Source: Oscillospiraceae bacterium (GTDB taxonomy: Bacteria > Bacillota > Clostridia > Oscillospirales > Oscillospiraceae). Taken from it: a DNA stretch of 14,040 nt. The notes beneath the pieces are model-generated. The model had not been told where the DNA came from and did not search any database. It worked only from the letters and a program-made list of their open reading frames with translations. The stretch's first letter is position 1, and each line of letters starts with the position of its first letter. Made by a program: the position numbers and the translations under genes. Shown here piece after piece: positions 1 to 7,161 of the stretch. Location of the stretch: positions 1 to 14,040 of the forward strand of contig JAIRRO010000055.1 of the NCBI GenBank assembly GCA_031255955.1. Reading direction: 5' to 3'.

Positions 1-230
1 CATAGGTCGAACTCCTTATCGGCGTGTTTGCGCTCTAAAAATTTATCGACAGACATATCGGGACAATCCGCGAGCAATCCGCGCACACGTGAACAACTGC
101 TCGCCGCTCTCTTTTCAACTGGCTCGACGGTTACTATGTCGTCGCTCTCGCGTACCCGCACTTGCTTGGTTCGGAATGTCGTCACAAAATACGCTTGCAA
201 GGCGTCTATGTCCATTACTTTTTCGGTCAT
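1..230 (-). CDS. Putative VapB-like antitoxin (runs to the left edge)
   Basis: Reading the minus strand from ATG at 230-228 gives 76 codons with no stop. It begins MTEKVMDIDALQAYF, continues with a short beta-like stretch KQVRVRESDDIVTVEPVE, and ends RGLLADCPDMSVDKFLERK followed by HADKEFDL. The closing 'RG.L....MSVDKFLERK..DKE.DL' pattern is, from memory of the family, typical of small type II antitoxins whose C-terminal tail binds a PIN-domain (VapC) toxin. The ribosome binding site GGAGG lies 7 bases before the ATG. The next minus-strand bases spell CTATG, so a TGA stop would overlap an ATG at bases 3-1. That ATGA overlap is the usual antitoxin-toxin arrangement, but the partner lies outside the window. 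The gene is real with good confidence; the antitoxin role is inferred from the tail motif, the size and the overlap. It was too near the edge to be bounded by a visible stop. Confidence 0.7.
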   Translation of the reverse strand, partial: MTEKVMDIDALQAYFVTTFRTKQVRVRESDDIVTVEPVEKRAASSCSRVRGLLADCPDMSVDKFLERKHADKEFDL

Positions 231-276
231 AATAAAACCTCCGTCAGGTTATATCACCGTGTTCATCCGTGCCACA

Positions 277-305
277 ATCATACCACACCCGCACAACGAA
301 CACAA
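277..305 (-). promoter_or_regulatory. Promoter of the antitoxin gene
   Basis: On the minus strand, TTGTGT (300-305) and TATGAT (277-282) are separated by 17 bases. The -10 is extended by TGG directly before it. The -35 is weak (3 of 6 to consensus), so recognition would rest on the extended -10. The predicted transcript starts near 270, about 40 bases before the ATG at 230. Confidence 0.5.
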
Positions 306-310
306 GTGTT
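299..310. promoter_or_regulatory. Possible operator palindrome over the -35
   Basis: AACAC-AA-GTGTT is a perfect inverted repeat with 5-base arms and a 2-base centre. It covers the -35 hexamer of the antitoxin promoter. Toxin-antitoxin operons usually repress themselves through such palindromes, so this is a candidate site for the antitoxin complex. It is short and could be chance. Confidence 0.3.
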
Positions 311-364
311 GCGCACCGGTTGACAATGAAAATTGCAAATTTAATTGCCCGCCAAATATCCCGC

Positions 365-1450
365 TTATTCCGCGGCTTCTATCGTTCCGCCGCCTATAAC
401 CGTATCGCCGTCGTACAGCACGACATATTGCCCGCGCGTTATCGCCCGCTGCGGCTCGTCGAACTCCACATAAAGCTCGTCCTCATCCGTAAGGCGGGCG
501 ATAGCCGGAGCCTCGCGCATGCCATAACGGATTTTCGCCGTGACGCGCGTGTCCCTGCCCAGCGTGTCCGTCGCGATTAGATTTATTCGCCGTGCCGTAA
601 GCGTTTTTTTGTACAGGCTCGCTTCGTCCCCCAGCAGCACGGCGTTGCGACGGACGTCAAGCTCACGCACATAAAGCCGCGCGGAGCTTGAAATACCCAG
701 TCCGCGCCGCTGACCTATGGTGTACCGCGCAAGTCCCTCGTGCTGTCCGAGTATGCTGCCGTCCGCGTCGATGAAATCACCCGGCACCGCGGGCGTCCCG
801 GTATATCGTTCCAGAAATTCGCCGTAGCCGCCCTCCGCGGCGTTCACAAAGCATATGTCCTGACTGTCGCGCTTTGAAGCGTTGGGCAGCGCCAGCTCGC
901 GCGCCAGCTCGCGCGTCTCCGATTTTGTCATATCCCCGAGCGGGAAAAGCGTTCTCGCAAGCTGCTCCTGCGAGAGGAAAAACAGCGCGTAGCTTTGATC
1001 CTTTGACGCGTCCACGCCTTTTTTCAATAAGTACTGTCCGCTGCCCGAGCGGCTGATTCTTGCATAATGCCCCGTCGCGATATATCGGCAGCCGAGCGAC
1101 TCCGCGCGCTCCAGCAGCGCGCCGAATTTGAGCAGTCTGTTGCATTCGACGCACGGATTCGGCGTTCTCCCGAGAGAATATTCCCGCGCAAACGCATCCA
1201 TTACGCCGTCGCGGAACTGCTCGGCGTAATTGAACACATAAAACGGAATATCAAGCCGCTCGGCGGCGCTCTCCGCGTCGCCCTTATCGGCAAGCGAGCA
1301 GCACGCGCTCATAATGTCCTCACCGACATCCTCATTTTCAAACAGCTTCATCATTGCGCCCGTGACGTCATATCCGCTCTTCAGCAGGAGATAAGCGGCA
1401 ACGGAGCTATCCACGCCCCCGCTCATCGCCGCGAGTACACGCTCTGTCAT
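365..1450 (-). CDS. mnmA: tRNA-specific 2-thiouridylase MnmA
   Basis: MnmA makes 2-thiouridine at wobble position 34 of Lys, Glu and Gln tRNAs in the cytoplasm. It adenylates the base with ATP and then transfers persulfide sulfur that comes from a cysteine desulfurase. The 361-residue protein shows the PP-loop SGGVDSS at residues 10-16, the motif CCSLADKGDA near 50, NPCVECN with the first catalytic Cys100, ATGHYAR at 125-131, KDQSYALFFL at 150-159, and the second active Cys200 in QDICFV. Length and motif order match the family. The ATG at 1450 is chosen over an upstream in-frame start because GAGGTG sits 6 bases before it and a promoter lies just outside. It is transcribed away from moeA. The nearest visible sulfur donor is the cysteine desulfurase gene about 1.9 kb away on the other strand. 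No clear terminator follows. Confidence 0.97.
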   Translation of the reverse strand: MTERVLAAMSGGVDSSVAAYLLLKSGYDVTGAMMKLFENEDVGEDIMSACCSLADKGDAESAAERLDIPFYVFNYAEQFRDGVMDAFAREYSLGRTPNPCVECNRLLKFGALLERAESLGCRYIATGHYARISRSGSGQYLLKKGVDASKDQSYALFFLSQEQLARTLFPLGDMTKSETRELARELALPNASKRDSQDICFVNAAEGGYGEFLERYTGTPAVPGDFIDADGSILGQHEGLARYTIGQRRGLGISSSARLYVRELDVRRNAVLLGDEASLYKKTLTARRINLIATDTLGRDTRVTAKIRYGMREAPAIARLTDEDELYVEFDEPQRAITRGQYVVLYDGDTVIGGGTIEAAE

Positions 1451-1472
1451 GTTGCTCACCTCTTCGGAGGGT

Positions 1473-1501
1473 ATTATACCGCAATCCGGCGGGCTTCGCA
1501 A
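1473..1501 (-). promoter_or_regulatory. Promoter of mnmA
   Basis: On the minus strand, TTGCGA (1496-1501) and a perfect TATAAT (1473-1478) are 17 bases apart. The predicted start near 1466 leaves an untranslated leader of about 16 bases that holds little beyond the AGAGGTG ribosome binding site. Confidence 0.6.
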
Positions 1502-1534
1502 TGCCCTCCCGCAAGGCTATCACCGAAGGCGATA
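1491..1534. repeat. Two short palindromes between mnmA and moeA
   Basis: GGGC-TTCGCAAT-GCCC (1491-1506) is followed by TATCACC-GAA-GGCGATA (1518-1534, one mismatched pair) and then ATTCC. The style, short arms with a small loop followed by TCCC or TTCC, resembles the palindrome array between purL and cdd. The first palindrome overlaps the mnmA -35. The relationship to the array is a resemblance, not a proven match. Confidence 0.35.
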
Positions 1535-1549
1535 ATTCCATTCACACCC

Positions 1550-1578
1550 TCGACAAACACCGCCGTATGTGGTATTAT
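1550..1578 (+). promoter_or_regulatory. Promoter of the moeA operon
   Basis: TCGACA (1550-1555, 5 of 6 to consensus) and TATTAT (1573-1578, 5 of 6) are 17 bases apart, and the -10 is extended by TGG. The predicted start is near 1585, about 25 bases before moeA. This is the strongest promoter visible in the window and probably drives all five genes to 5967. I see no structure resembling a molybdenum cofactor riboswitch in the short leader. Confidence 0.7.
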
Positions 1579-1609
1579 CATTGCGTACAAACGGTGAAAG
1601 GAGAGCACC

Positions 1610-2836
1610 ATGCTACGAAAATCAGTTGCGCCGGAGGAGGCGCGGGAGTTAATTCTACAAATCCGGTCGCCGGAGCCGTCATCGGAGCGCGTCCCGCTCA
1701 CAGCCGCCTACGGACGCGTGCTGGCGGAGGACGTGACGGCGGAGCTACCCATTCCGCCCTTCGACCGCAGTCCGTTTGACGGCTACGCCTTCCGCGGGGA
1801 GGACACAGCCGCGGCTTCGGAAAATCATCCCGTCACGCTGCGGATAACGGAGGAAATCCCCGCGGGGAGCGTCCCTGCCATCGATATCACGCCGGGCTAT
1901 GCCGCCAAAATTCTCACAGGCGCGCCTATGCCGCGCGGGGCGGACTCCACGATTAAATACGAGCTGACGGAGTTCACGGCGGAAACCGTGACGTTCAAAA
2001 AGCCCGTGCCTCCGGGCTCTGATGTTGTGTATGCTGGGGACGACGTCGCCGCGGGCAGCCTTGCGGCGCGGCGCGGGGATGTCATTTCGCCCGCCACAGT
2101 CGGGCTTTTCGCGAGCCTCGGCAAAACGGAGATTCCCGTGTTCCGGCGTCCGCGCGCCGCCGTATTGAACACCGGGTCAGAGCTTGTCGAGCCCGGCGAG
2201 CCTCTGCCATACGGCAAAATCTATAATTCCAGCGTGTTTACATTAATCGGCGCGCTTGCGGAGCTGGGCGTCGAGGGCTATAACGCAGGTGTGGCGCGCG
2301 ACGACCCCGCGGAGATTGCCGCCGCGATAGAAAAAAATCTGCCGCTGTGCGATGTGATAATCACAACCGGCGGGGCGTCCGTCGGGGATTACGATTTTTC
2401 GCTGGCTTCCGCTGAAAAGCTCGGCGCGGAAACGCTTTTTTGGAAAACCAAGCTGAAGCCGGGCGGGGCGATGCTCGCCTCGCGCGTGGGGGATAAGCTG
2501 CTGCTGTCGCTGTCCGGCAATCCCGGCAGCGCGCTAATGGCGCTGCTGCATATCGCCTCGCCCTTCCTGCGCCGCCTTGCGGGCAGGCGCGATATTTCGC
2601 CGGAGCCTGTTTTCGCGCGGCTGGGCGAGCCGTATAACCGCGCCGCTTCACCGAGGACGCGGCTGCTGCGCGGACGATTGGATATTTCCGCTGACGGCAC
2701 GGCATATTTCATCGAATATGACGAGCAGGGCGGCGGCGCGCTGTCGAGCTTCGCGGGGTGCGATTTGCTGGGAGAAATTCCGCCCGGCTCACCGCCGCTG
2801 CCCGCGGGGACGCTGATTCGCGCTTGGAGGATATGA
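1610..2836 (+). CDS. moeA: Molybdopterin molybdenumtransferase MoeA
   Basis: MoeA inserts molybdenum into adenylylated molybdopterin, the last step of molybdenum cofactor synthesis, with MogA acting just before it. The 408-residue protein has the family order: the N-terminal region with PPFDRSPFDGYAFRGED around 49-65, TGAPMPRGADST at 103-114, the central MPT-binding-type domain with NTGSELVEPG at 187-196 and TTGGASVGDYDF at 252-263, GNPGSALM at 303-310, and a C-terminal beta domain. Length is normal. AAAGGAGAG precedes the ATG by about 6 bases. It opens a five-gene run, and mogA follows after 4 bases. The phrase ADSTIKYE replaces the more common ADAVV.QE, which I take as lineage variation. 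I am confident of the family. Confidence 0.95.
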   Translation: MLRKSVAPEEARELILQIRSPEPSSERVPLTAAYGRVLAEDVTAELPIPPFDRSPFDGYAFRGEDTAAASENHPVTLRITEEIPAGSVPAIDITPGYAAKILTGAPMPRGADSTIKYELTEFTAETVTFKKPVPPGSDVVYAGDDVAAGSLAARRGDVISPATVGLFASLGKTEIPVFRRPRAAVLNTGSELVEPGEPLPYGKIYNSSVFTLIGALAELGVEGYNAGVARDDPAEIAAAIEKNLPLCDVIITTGGASVGDYDFSLASAEKLGAETLFWKTKLKPGGAMLASRVGDKLLLSLSGNPGSALMALLHIASPFLRRLAGRRDISPEPVFARLGEPYNRAASPRTRLLRGRLDISADGTAYFIEYDEQGGGALSSFAGCDLLGEIPPGSPPLPAGTLIRAWRI

Positions 2837-2840
2837 GGTT

Positions 2841-3335
2841 ATGATGTATTCCGCCGCCGTGATTACGGTAAGCGATAAAGCCTCCGTCGGCGCGCGGGAG
2901 GATTTATCCGGTCCCGTCGTCGTCGATATGCTGCGCGAGGTCGGTTTTGACGTTGCATACACCGCCATCGTTCCCGACGAGCGCGAGGAAATAAAGCGCG
3001 AGCTTATAAAATGCTCTGACGAGCTGGATATATCCCTCATCGTCACGACGGGCGGCACAGGCTTTGCCCCGCGCGATATCACGCCGGAGGCTACGCTGGA
3101 TGTTATCGAGCGCGCCGTCCCCGGCATTCCGGAGGCGATGCGCGCAGAGAGCCTTAAAATCACAGACCGCGCCATGCTCACGCGGGCGCAGGCGGGCATA
3201 CGCCGCGGGACGCTGATCGTAAATTTACCGGGCAGCCCCAAAGCCGCGCGTGAAAACCTTTCCGCCGTCACGGGCGCGCTGCTCCACGGCATGGAGATGC
3301 TGCGCGCGCCGCAGAGAGATCATCCGGCAGAGTGA
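2841..3335 (+). CDS. mogA: Molybdopterin adenylyltransferase (MogA/MoaB family)
   Basis: This enzyme adenylylates molybdopterin with ATP, giving the substrate used by MoeA. The 164-residue single-domain protein shows VITVSDKASVGAREDLSGP at the start, the nucleotide-binding TTGGTG at 69-74 followed by APRDITPEAT with the conserved Asp79, and the closing RAQAGIRRGTLIVNLPGSPKA motif around 115-134. Two adjacent ATG codons (2841 and 2844) are possible. GGAGG at 2826-2830 and GAGG at 2835-2838, inside the end of moeA, could serve either start. The moeA stop lies 4 bases upstream, so translation is probably coupled. MogA and MoaB proteins are hard to tell apart by eye; pairing with moeA favours the adenylyltransferase role. 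Confidence 0.93.
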   Translation: MMYSAAVITVSDKASVGAREDLSGPVVVDMLREVGFDVAYTAIVPDEREEIKRELIKCSDELDISLIVTTGGTGFAPRDITPEATLDVIERAVPGIPEAMRAESLKITDRAMLTRAQAGIRRGTLIVNLPGSPKAARENLSAVTGALLHGMEMLRAPQRDHPAE

Positions 3336-3342
3336 AAACCCG

Positions 3343-4479
3343 ATGATTTATCTCGACAATGCCGCCTCGACGCGCGTCCGCGAGGAAGCAGCCGACGCCG
3401 CGCTGCGCGCCATGCGCGAGGATTTCGGCAACACATCCTCCACGCATTTGCCGGGCAGACGCGCCTCCGATATGCTGGAACAGGCGCGCGCCTCGGTTGC
3501 CTCGGTCGTCGGCGCTCCGACAGAGAGCGTTGTGTTCACCTCCGGCGGCACAGAGGCAAATAATCACGCCATTCTTCAAGGGGCGCCGACGCTATCCCGC
3601 CGCGGACGTCACATCGTCACCTCGCTTGCCGAGCATGACGCCGTGCTGCGCCCGATTGAGCATCTCGCGTCCGCGGGCTATGATGTGACGTATTTACGTC
3701 CGGACAAAACAGGCGCGGTGCCGTTTGAGGAAATTGCCGCCGCGCTGCGGGAGGATACCATTTTGATATCGCTGATGCTGGTGAACAACGAAACCGGCGC
3801 GATTAACCCCGTATCAGACGTTGCCGCGGAGATAAAACGCCGCAATCTATCGGCGCTGTTGCACACGGACGCGGTTCAGGCTTACGGCAAGCTGCCGATT
3901 TCGTTTTCGGCGTTGGGCGCGGATTTTATGTCCGTCAGCGCGCATAAGATACACGGCGCGAAGGGCGCGGGAGCGCTGATAATCCGCGGCGGTGTGCGTC
4001 TGCCGCCGCTTCTTTCGGGCGGGGGACAGGAATCCGGCAGACGCGCCGGAACGCACGCGCTGCCCGCCATAGCCGCCTTCGGGGAGGCTGCCCGCCTTGC
4101 GGGGGCGGAGCTGTCCGATAATTACGCGCGCGCGCTGGCTCTGCGCGCGCTGGCTGAAGCGGAGATAACGGCGAGACTTGACGACGCTGTTATAATATCA
4201 AATGGCGGCTCGCCATATATTTTAAGCTTCTCGCTGCCCGGGCACCGCGCGGAGACTCTTATGAACGCGCTGGACACAGAGGGCGTCTACGTTTCGCGCT
4301 CGTCCGCCTGCAAAAAAGGCGCGCGCAGTCACGTGCTTGAGGCAATGAGGCTCCCGACGCGCGTCACGGACGGCGCGCTGCGAGTGAGCTTTTCAAGGGA
4401 CACAACCGCGGAAGAGGTGACATATTTCGCGGAGTGTATACAGCGCATATCAAAATCAATCTATACACGAAAGAGGTAA
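3343..4479 (+). CDS. nifS: Cysteine desulfurase (NifS/IscS class)
   Basis: This PLP enzyme takes sulfur from cysteine to form alanine and a protein persulfide, the sulfur source for tRNA thiolation, Fe-S clusters and molybdopterin. The 378-residue protein starts MIYLDNAASTRVREEA and carries FTSGGTEANN at 65-74, His98 in AEHDAVL, Asp176 in HTDAVQAYG, the PLP lysine Lys202 in SVSAHKIHGAKG, GGGQESGRRAGTHALP at 227-241, and the catalytic loop SSACKKGARSHVLEAM with Cys323. The loop is two residues shorter than in E. coli-type IscS. An upstream in-frame ATG at 3250 lies inside mogA and is rejected; the ATG at 3343 begins the conserved N-terminus 7 bases after mogA. There is no iscU or nifU beside it. 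The moeA-mogA context suggests a supply of sulfur to molybdenum cofactor maturation, and the divergent mnmA is another possible client. Both roles are inference. Confidence 0.94.
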   Translation: MIYLDNAASTRVREEAADAALRAMREDFGNTSSTHLPGRRASDMLEQARASVASVVGAPTESVVFTSGGTEANNHAILQGAPTLSRRGRHIVTSLAEHDAVLRPIEHLASAGYDVTYLRPDKTGAVPFEEIAAALREDTILISLMLVNNETGAINPVSDVAAEIKRRNLSALLHTDAVQAYGKLPISFSALGADFMSVSAHKIHGAKGAGALIIRGGVRLPPLLSGGGQESGRRAGTHALPAIAAFGEAARLAGAELSDNYARALALRALAEAEITARLDDAVIISNGGSPYILSFSLPGHRAETLMNALDTEGVYVSRSSACKKGARSHVLEAMRLPTRVTDGALRVSFSRDTTAEEVTYFAECIQRISKSIYTRKR

Positions 4480-4486
4480 CCTCGCT

Positions 4487-5215
4487 ATGCTCGTATTTAT
4501 GTCACAGTTCAAAAATGAAATTCTGCTGCTCGCCTCCGTACCCGTTATTTTTCTGCTCACCGTTGCAGCCGGGCGCTTTTTCGGGGAGCGCGGTCTTGTC
4601 GCGTGGGTATCCGTCGCCACCGTTTCGGCGAATATCGAGGTGCTGATTCTCGTGCGGGCATTCGGTATGGAGCAGACGCTCGGCAACGTGCTTTTCGCCT
4701 CCACCTTTCTGGCGACCGATATTCTAAGCGAGCTGTACGGTAAAAAATCGGCGGCGCGCGCGGTGAATATCGGCATTTTCGCCACTGTGTGCTTTCTGAT
4801 CATATCGCAGTCGTGGATGCTTTACGCGCCGTCCGCGGAGGATTGGGCGTCGGAATCTATTCGGGCAGTGTTTTCCAACACGCCGCGCTTAATTTTCGTC
4901 TCGCTTGTCATTTACGCCGTGTCGCAGCGGCTGGATGTAATGCTGTATCACAAGCTGTGGGCGCTCACGGAGCGGCGCTTCGGCAACAAAAAAAGCGGAC
5001 TGTGGCTGCGGAACAATTGCGCCACCTTGATAAGTCAGCTTGTAAACGCCGCGCTGTTCAATCTCGGCGCGTTTTGGGGTATGTATGATACGGGGACGCT
5101 GGTGTCGATTGTCATCTCGACGTATGTGATTTATGTGTTCACCAGCCTGCTTGATACGCCGTTTGTATATTTAGCCCGGCGGATAGGTACGCCGCGCCGG
5201 GACACGGCGGCGTGA
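4487..5215 (+). CDS. yhhQ: Queuosine precursor transporter (YhhQ/VUT family)
   Basis: Members of this membrane family (formerly DUF165) import queuine or preQ0/preQ1 for queuosine tRNA modification. The 242-residue protein has about six hydrophobic segments, near residues 11-29, 35-58, 63-81, 91-113, 133-150 and 178-230. The family signature ATDILSELYGKKSA is at 76-89, and the later motif RNNCATLISQLVNAALFN is at 175-192. In family members I recall, the second motif usually reads SQ.(I/V)DT..F, so Asn187 here stands where Asp is usual. AGAGGT, overlapping the upstream stop, lies 9 bases before the ATG; an alternative start is the ATG at 4499. No queuosine synthesis genes or preQ1 riboswitch are visible nearby, so salvage from outside is implied. 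The following gene starts at a GTGA overlap. Confidence 0.88.
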   Translation: MLVFMSQFKNEILLLASVPVIFLLTVAAGRFFGERGLVAWVSVATVSANIEVLILVRAFGMEQTLGNVLFASTFLATDILSELYGKKSAARAVNIGIFATVCFLIISQSWMLYAPSAEDWASESIRAVFSNTPRLIFVSLVIYAVSQRLDVMLYHKLWALTERRFGNKKSGLWLRNNCATLISQLVNAALFNLGAFWGMYDTGTLVSIVISTYVIYVFTSLLDTPFVYLARRIGTPRRDTAA

Positions 5216-5967
5216 GCGCAAAGCAGGTAATGGCAATGCAAGGCTTTGACAAAACCGCGCTTGTCACCGGCGCGGCGCGAGGAATCGGCGCGGCTGTGGC
5301 GGAGGCTCTCGCCGGGCAGGGATATTTCGTCGCCATAAACTATAAAACAAGCGGCGCCGAGGCGGAGGCGCTGGCGCACAGACTCGGCGGCGTCGCTCTG
5401 CGCGCCGATGTGTCAAGCGAAAACGAGGCGGAGCGGATGCTTCGGGAGCTGGAGGCGTACACGCGCGGGCGTCCGTTAGAGGCGCTGGTATGCAACGCGG
5501 GCATTGCGCTCACGGGGCTGTTTCAGGATACGGCGCCGCGCTGGCGTGAGCTGTTTGACGTTAATTTCGGCGGCGCCGTGAGCTGCGTAAACGCCGCGCT
5601 GCCGTATATGCTGCGCGAAAAGCGCGGCAGGATTGTGTTCATTTCATCTGTGTGGGGCAGCGTGGGCGCGTCGTGCGAGGCAATATATTCGGCGTCCAAG
5701 GCGGCGCTGCACGGGCTTGCCAAATCGCTTGCCAAGGAGCTGGGACCCTCCGGCATCACGGTGAACTGCGTGGCGCCCGGCGTAATCGATACGGCGATGA
5801 ACGCCGCGCTTACCCCGTCAGAGCTTGATGAGCTGCGCGACATCACGCCGCTCTCTCGGCTCGGCGCCCCACGAGACGTCGCGGCGGCAGCGGCGTTTTT
5901 ATGCTCCGACGCCGCGGGATTTATCACGGGGCAAATCCTCGGCACGGACGGCGGCTTCACGGGGTAA
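5212..5967 (+). CDS. Short-chain dehydrogenase/reductase, FabG-like
   Basis: This is a classical NAD(P)-dependent short-chain reductase most like 3-oxoacyl-ACP reductase. The 251-residue protein has the dinucleotide motif TGAARGIG at 19-26, CNAGIA at 94-99, Asn119, and the catalytic set Ser146, Tyr159 and Lys163 in YSASK. It ends LGTDGGFTG as FabG proteins do. The GTG at 5212 overlaps the transporter stop as GTGA; the ATG codons at 5230 and 5236 are plausible alternatives, and no strong ribosome binding site decides between them. There are no other fatty acid genes here, so the real substrate is uncertain. It is the last gene of the moeA run. Its final 69 bases are overlapped on the other strand by the end of the HipA-like gene, and the stop codon lies next to the boundary with AT-richer DNA. 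Confidence 0.9.
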   Translation: MSAKQVMAMQGFDKTALVTGAARGIGAAVAEALAGQGYFVAINYKTSGAEAEALAHRLGGVALRADVSSENEAERMLRELEAYTRGRPLEALVCNAGIALTGLFQDTAPRWRELFDVNFGGAVSCVNAALPYMLREKRGRIVFISSVWGSVGASCEAIYSASKAALHGLAKSLAKELGPSGITVNCVAPGVIDTAMNAALTPSELDELRDITPLSRLGAPRDVAAAAAFLCSDAAGFITGQILGTDGGFTG

Positions 5968-7143
5968 GGTGAGTTCTTCAATAGTAGTCGCTTTTAGTTT
6001 GACGAGTTCGAGCTTACGCTCCTCAACAAATTCAGCGCGTTTGAGTATGATTTTTGCAATCAATTTGCTTCGCGTTTCGTCGATAACATGCGATTGTGAG
6101 AATATCGCTTCTATCTCGCTCTCAGCGCCTTTTAACGCCCCAATATCAAACCAACTCAAGTCCGAAACGAGGTTAAATTGTTCTTCGTGATTTTCTTTGA
6201 ACGGCTGACACTTCCTTGGGGTACCTATCTCAAGTGAATTGTGCCATAACGACGTCCCGCAGTCGAAAATCGGAGCTAATCCAAGCCATTCAAGCGTTTC
6301 TGCGTTACGAATAAATCCGAAATTGTTAAAATGCCTGTCCTCGTTCGCGATGATGTAATCAAGCGTAAGCATTTTATCAATCTCCGCTACAACATTAGGT
6401 ATCCCCAGCTCCCCACAACAACGCAACAAATGTGAATAGTCGGCATCCAAATCGCGCATTGATTGCGAGTGAAATACTTTCCAAGCAGAAACAAGCTCCG
6501 TCTCCGGAGAAAGAAAATTCTCGCACAGGCTCAACGGATCGCCGCTATCAAACATCAGCGTGTAAGGAACGTGGGTGATTCCTAAACGCCGCATTATTGC
6601 GCTTGCTATGACTTCATTATACGGCTCTTGCTTCCAAGGGTCTGTACCTCCCTTGGCAAGAACGCGCTTGCCGTCAATAATGAGCCACCTTTTCTTCAGC
6701 CAACCCTCGGACGTGTTATCGGGCGACATCAAGCTAATGTTTTTCTTGTCCGCAGGTTCGCGGCCGAAAAGCATTTCCCCAACGTCGCGCGAAAAATCGT
6801 TTTGAAAGAAATTTATTTGCGACCATTGCACATCGGAGTTCCATGGGCGAATCCAATAGTGGTCGGACAAACTCAACGCAAAACATTTGAGAATTAAATG
6901 CGCCGTTGACTCCCTGCCTAAACGCATATATAAATTGCGGATACCGGCGCGGTTCGACGGAATAGACCGTCCTTTCAGCCAGTCGTTCATCTCGTCAAGG
7001 GCAATTCCGCCTTTCATAGACTGAACGCCAAGCGGAACGTGCGCCAAGTTGTGAACCATGCCTACATCCGTAATCGCGACAGCCGATTCGTTAATCTCAA
7101 TGTCAACGACTTCAATATTTTTGTGCATAAGCGTGTAGTTCAT
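5899..7143 (-). CDS. HipA-like serine/threonine kinase domain protein
   Basis: The 414-residue protein belongs to the HipA-C kinase group known from toxins that phosphorylate translation factors. Visible kinase elements are Lys164 in KRVLAKGG, KQEPYNEVIAS at 171-181, the catalytic NEDRHFNNFG with Asn267, Asp269, His271 and Asn274, and the metal-binding DCG at 294-296. No HipB or other DNA-binding partner is present, so it is not a standard hipBA pair. The ATG at 7143 is preferred over a TTG at 7158 because GGGAG lies 8 bases before it. It follows the GNAT gene by 18 bases and is probably co-transcribed with it. Roughly the last 22 residues are encoded antisense to the end of the reductase, which suggests the original stop was lost on insertion. 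Base composition is visibly lower in GC than the flanks. The kinase fold is confident; the target and the toxin role are unknown. Confidence 0.87.
   Translation of the reverse strand: MNYTLMHKNIEVVDIEINESAVAITDVGMVHNLAHVPLGVQSMKGGIALDEMNDWLKGRSIPSNRAGIRNLYMRLGRESTAHLILKCFALSLSDHYWIRPWNSDVQWSQINFFQNDFSRDVGEMLFGREPADKKNISLMSPDNTSEGWLKKRWLIIDGKRVLAKGGTDPWKQEPYNEVIASAIMRRLGITHVPYTLMFDSGDPLSLCENFLSPETELVSAWKVFHSQSMRDLDADYSHLLRCCGELGIPNVVAEIDKMLTLDYIIANEDRHFNNFGFIRNAETLEWLGLAPIFDCGTSLWHNSLEIGTPRKCQPFKENHEEQFNLVSDLSWFDIGALKGAESEIEAIFSQSHVIDETRSKLIAKIILKRAEFVEERKLELVKLKATTIEELTLPREAAVRAEDLPRDKSRGVGA
5954..5966. repeat. Left copy of imperfect direct repeat flanking the islet
   Basis: GCTTCACGGGGTA here matches GCTTTACGGGGTA at 7782-7794 at 12 of 13 positions, in the same orientation. 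The pair brackets the HipA-GNAT islet, and the left copy lies across the last codons of the reductase. It could be a target or attachment-type duplication, or a copied piece of the reductase 3' end. Confidence 0.35.
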
Positions 7144-7161
7144 GCTGGAGTCTCCCAAAAT

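Noticed and set aside
28..399. Plus-strand ORF of 123 codons at the left edge
   Set aside because: It is antisense to the antitoxin gene, which has a ribosome binding site, a promoter and a family-like tail; the plus-strand product shows no recognisable motif.
3250..3342. N-terminal extension of the cysteine desulfurase inside mogA
   Set aside because: The 31 extra codons are the mogA sequence in another frame; conserved desulfurase sequence begins at the ATG at 3343.
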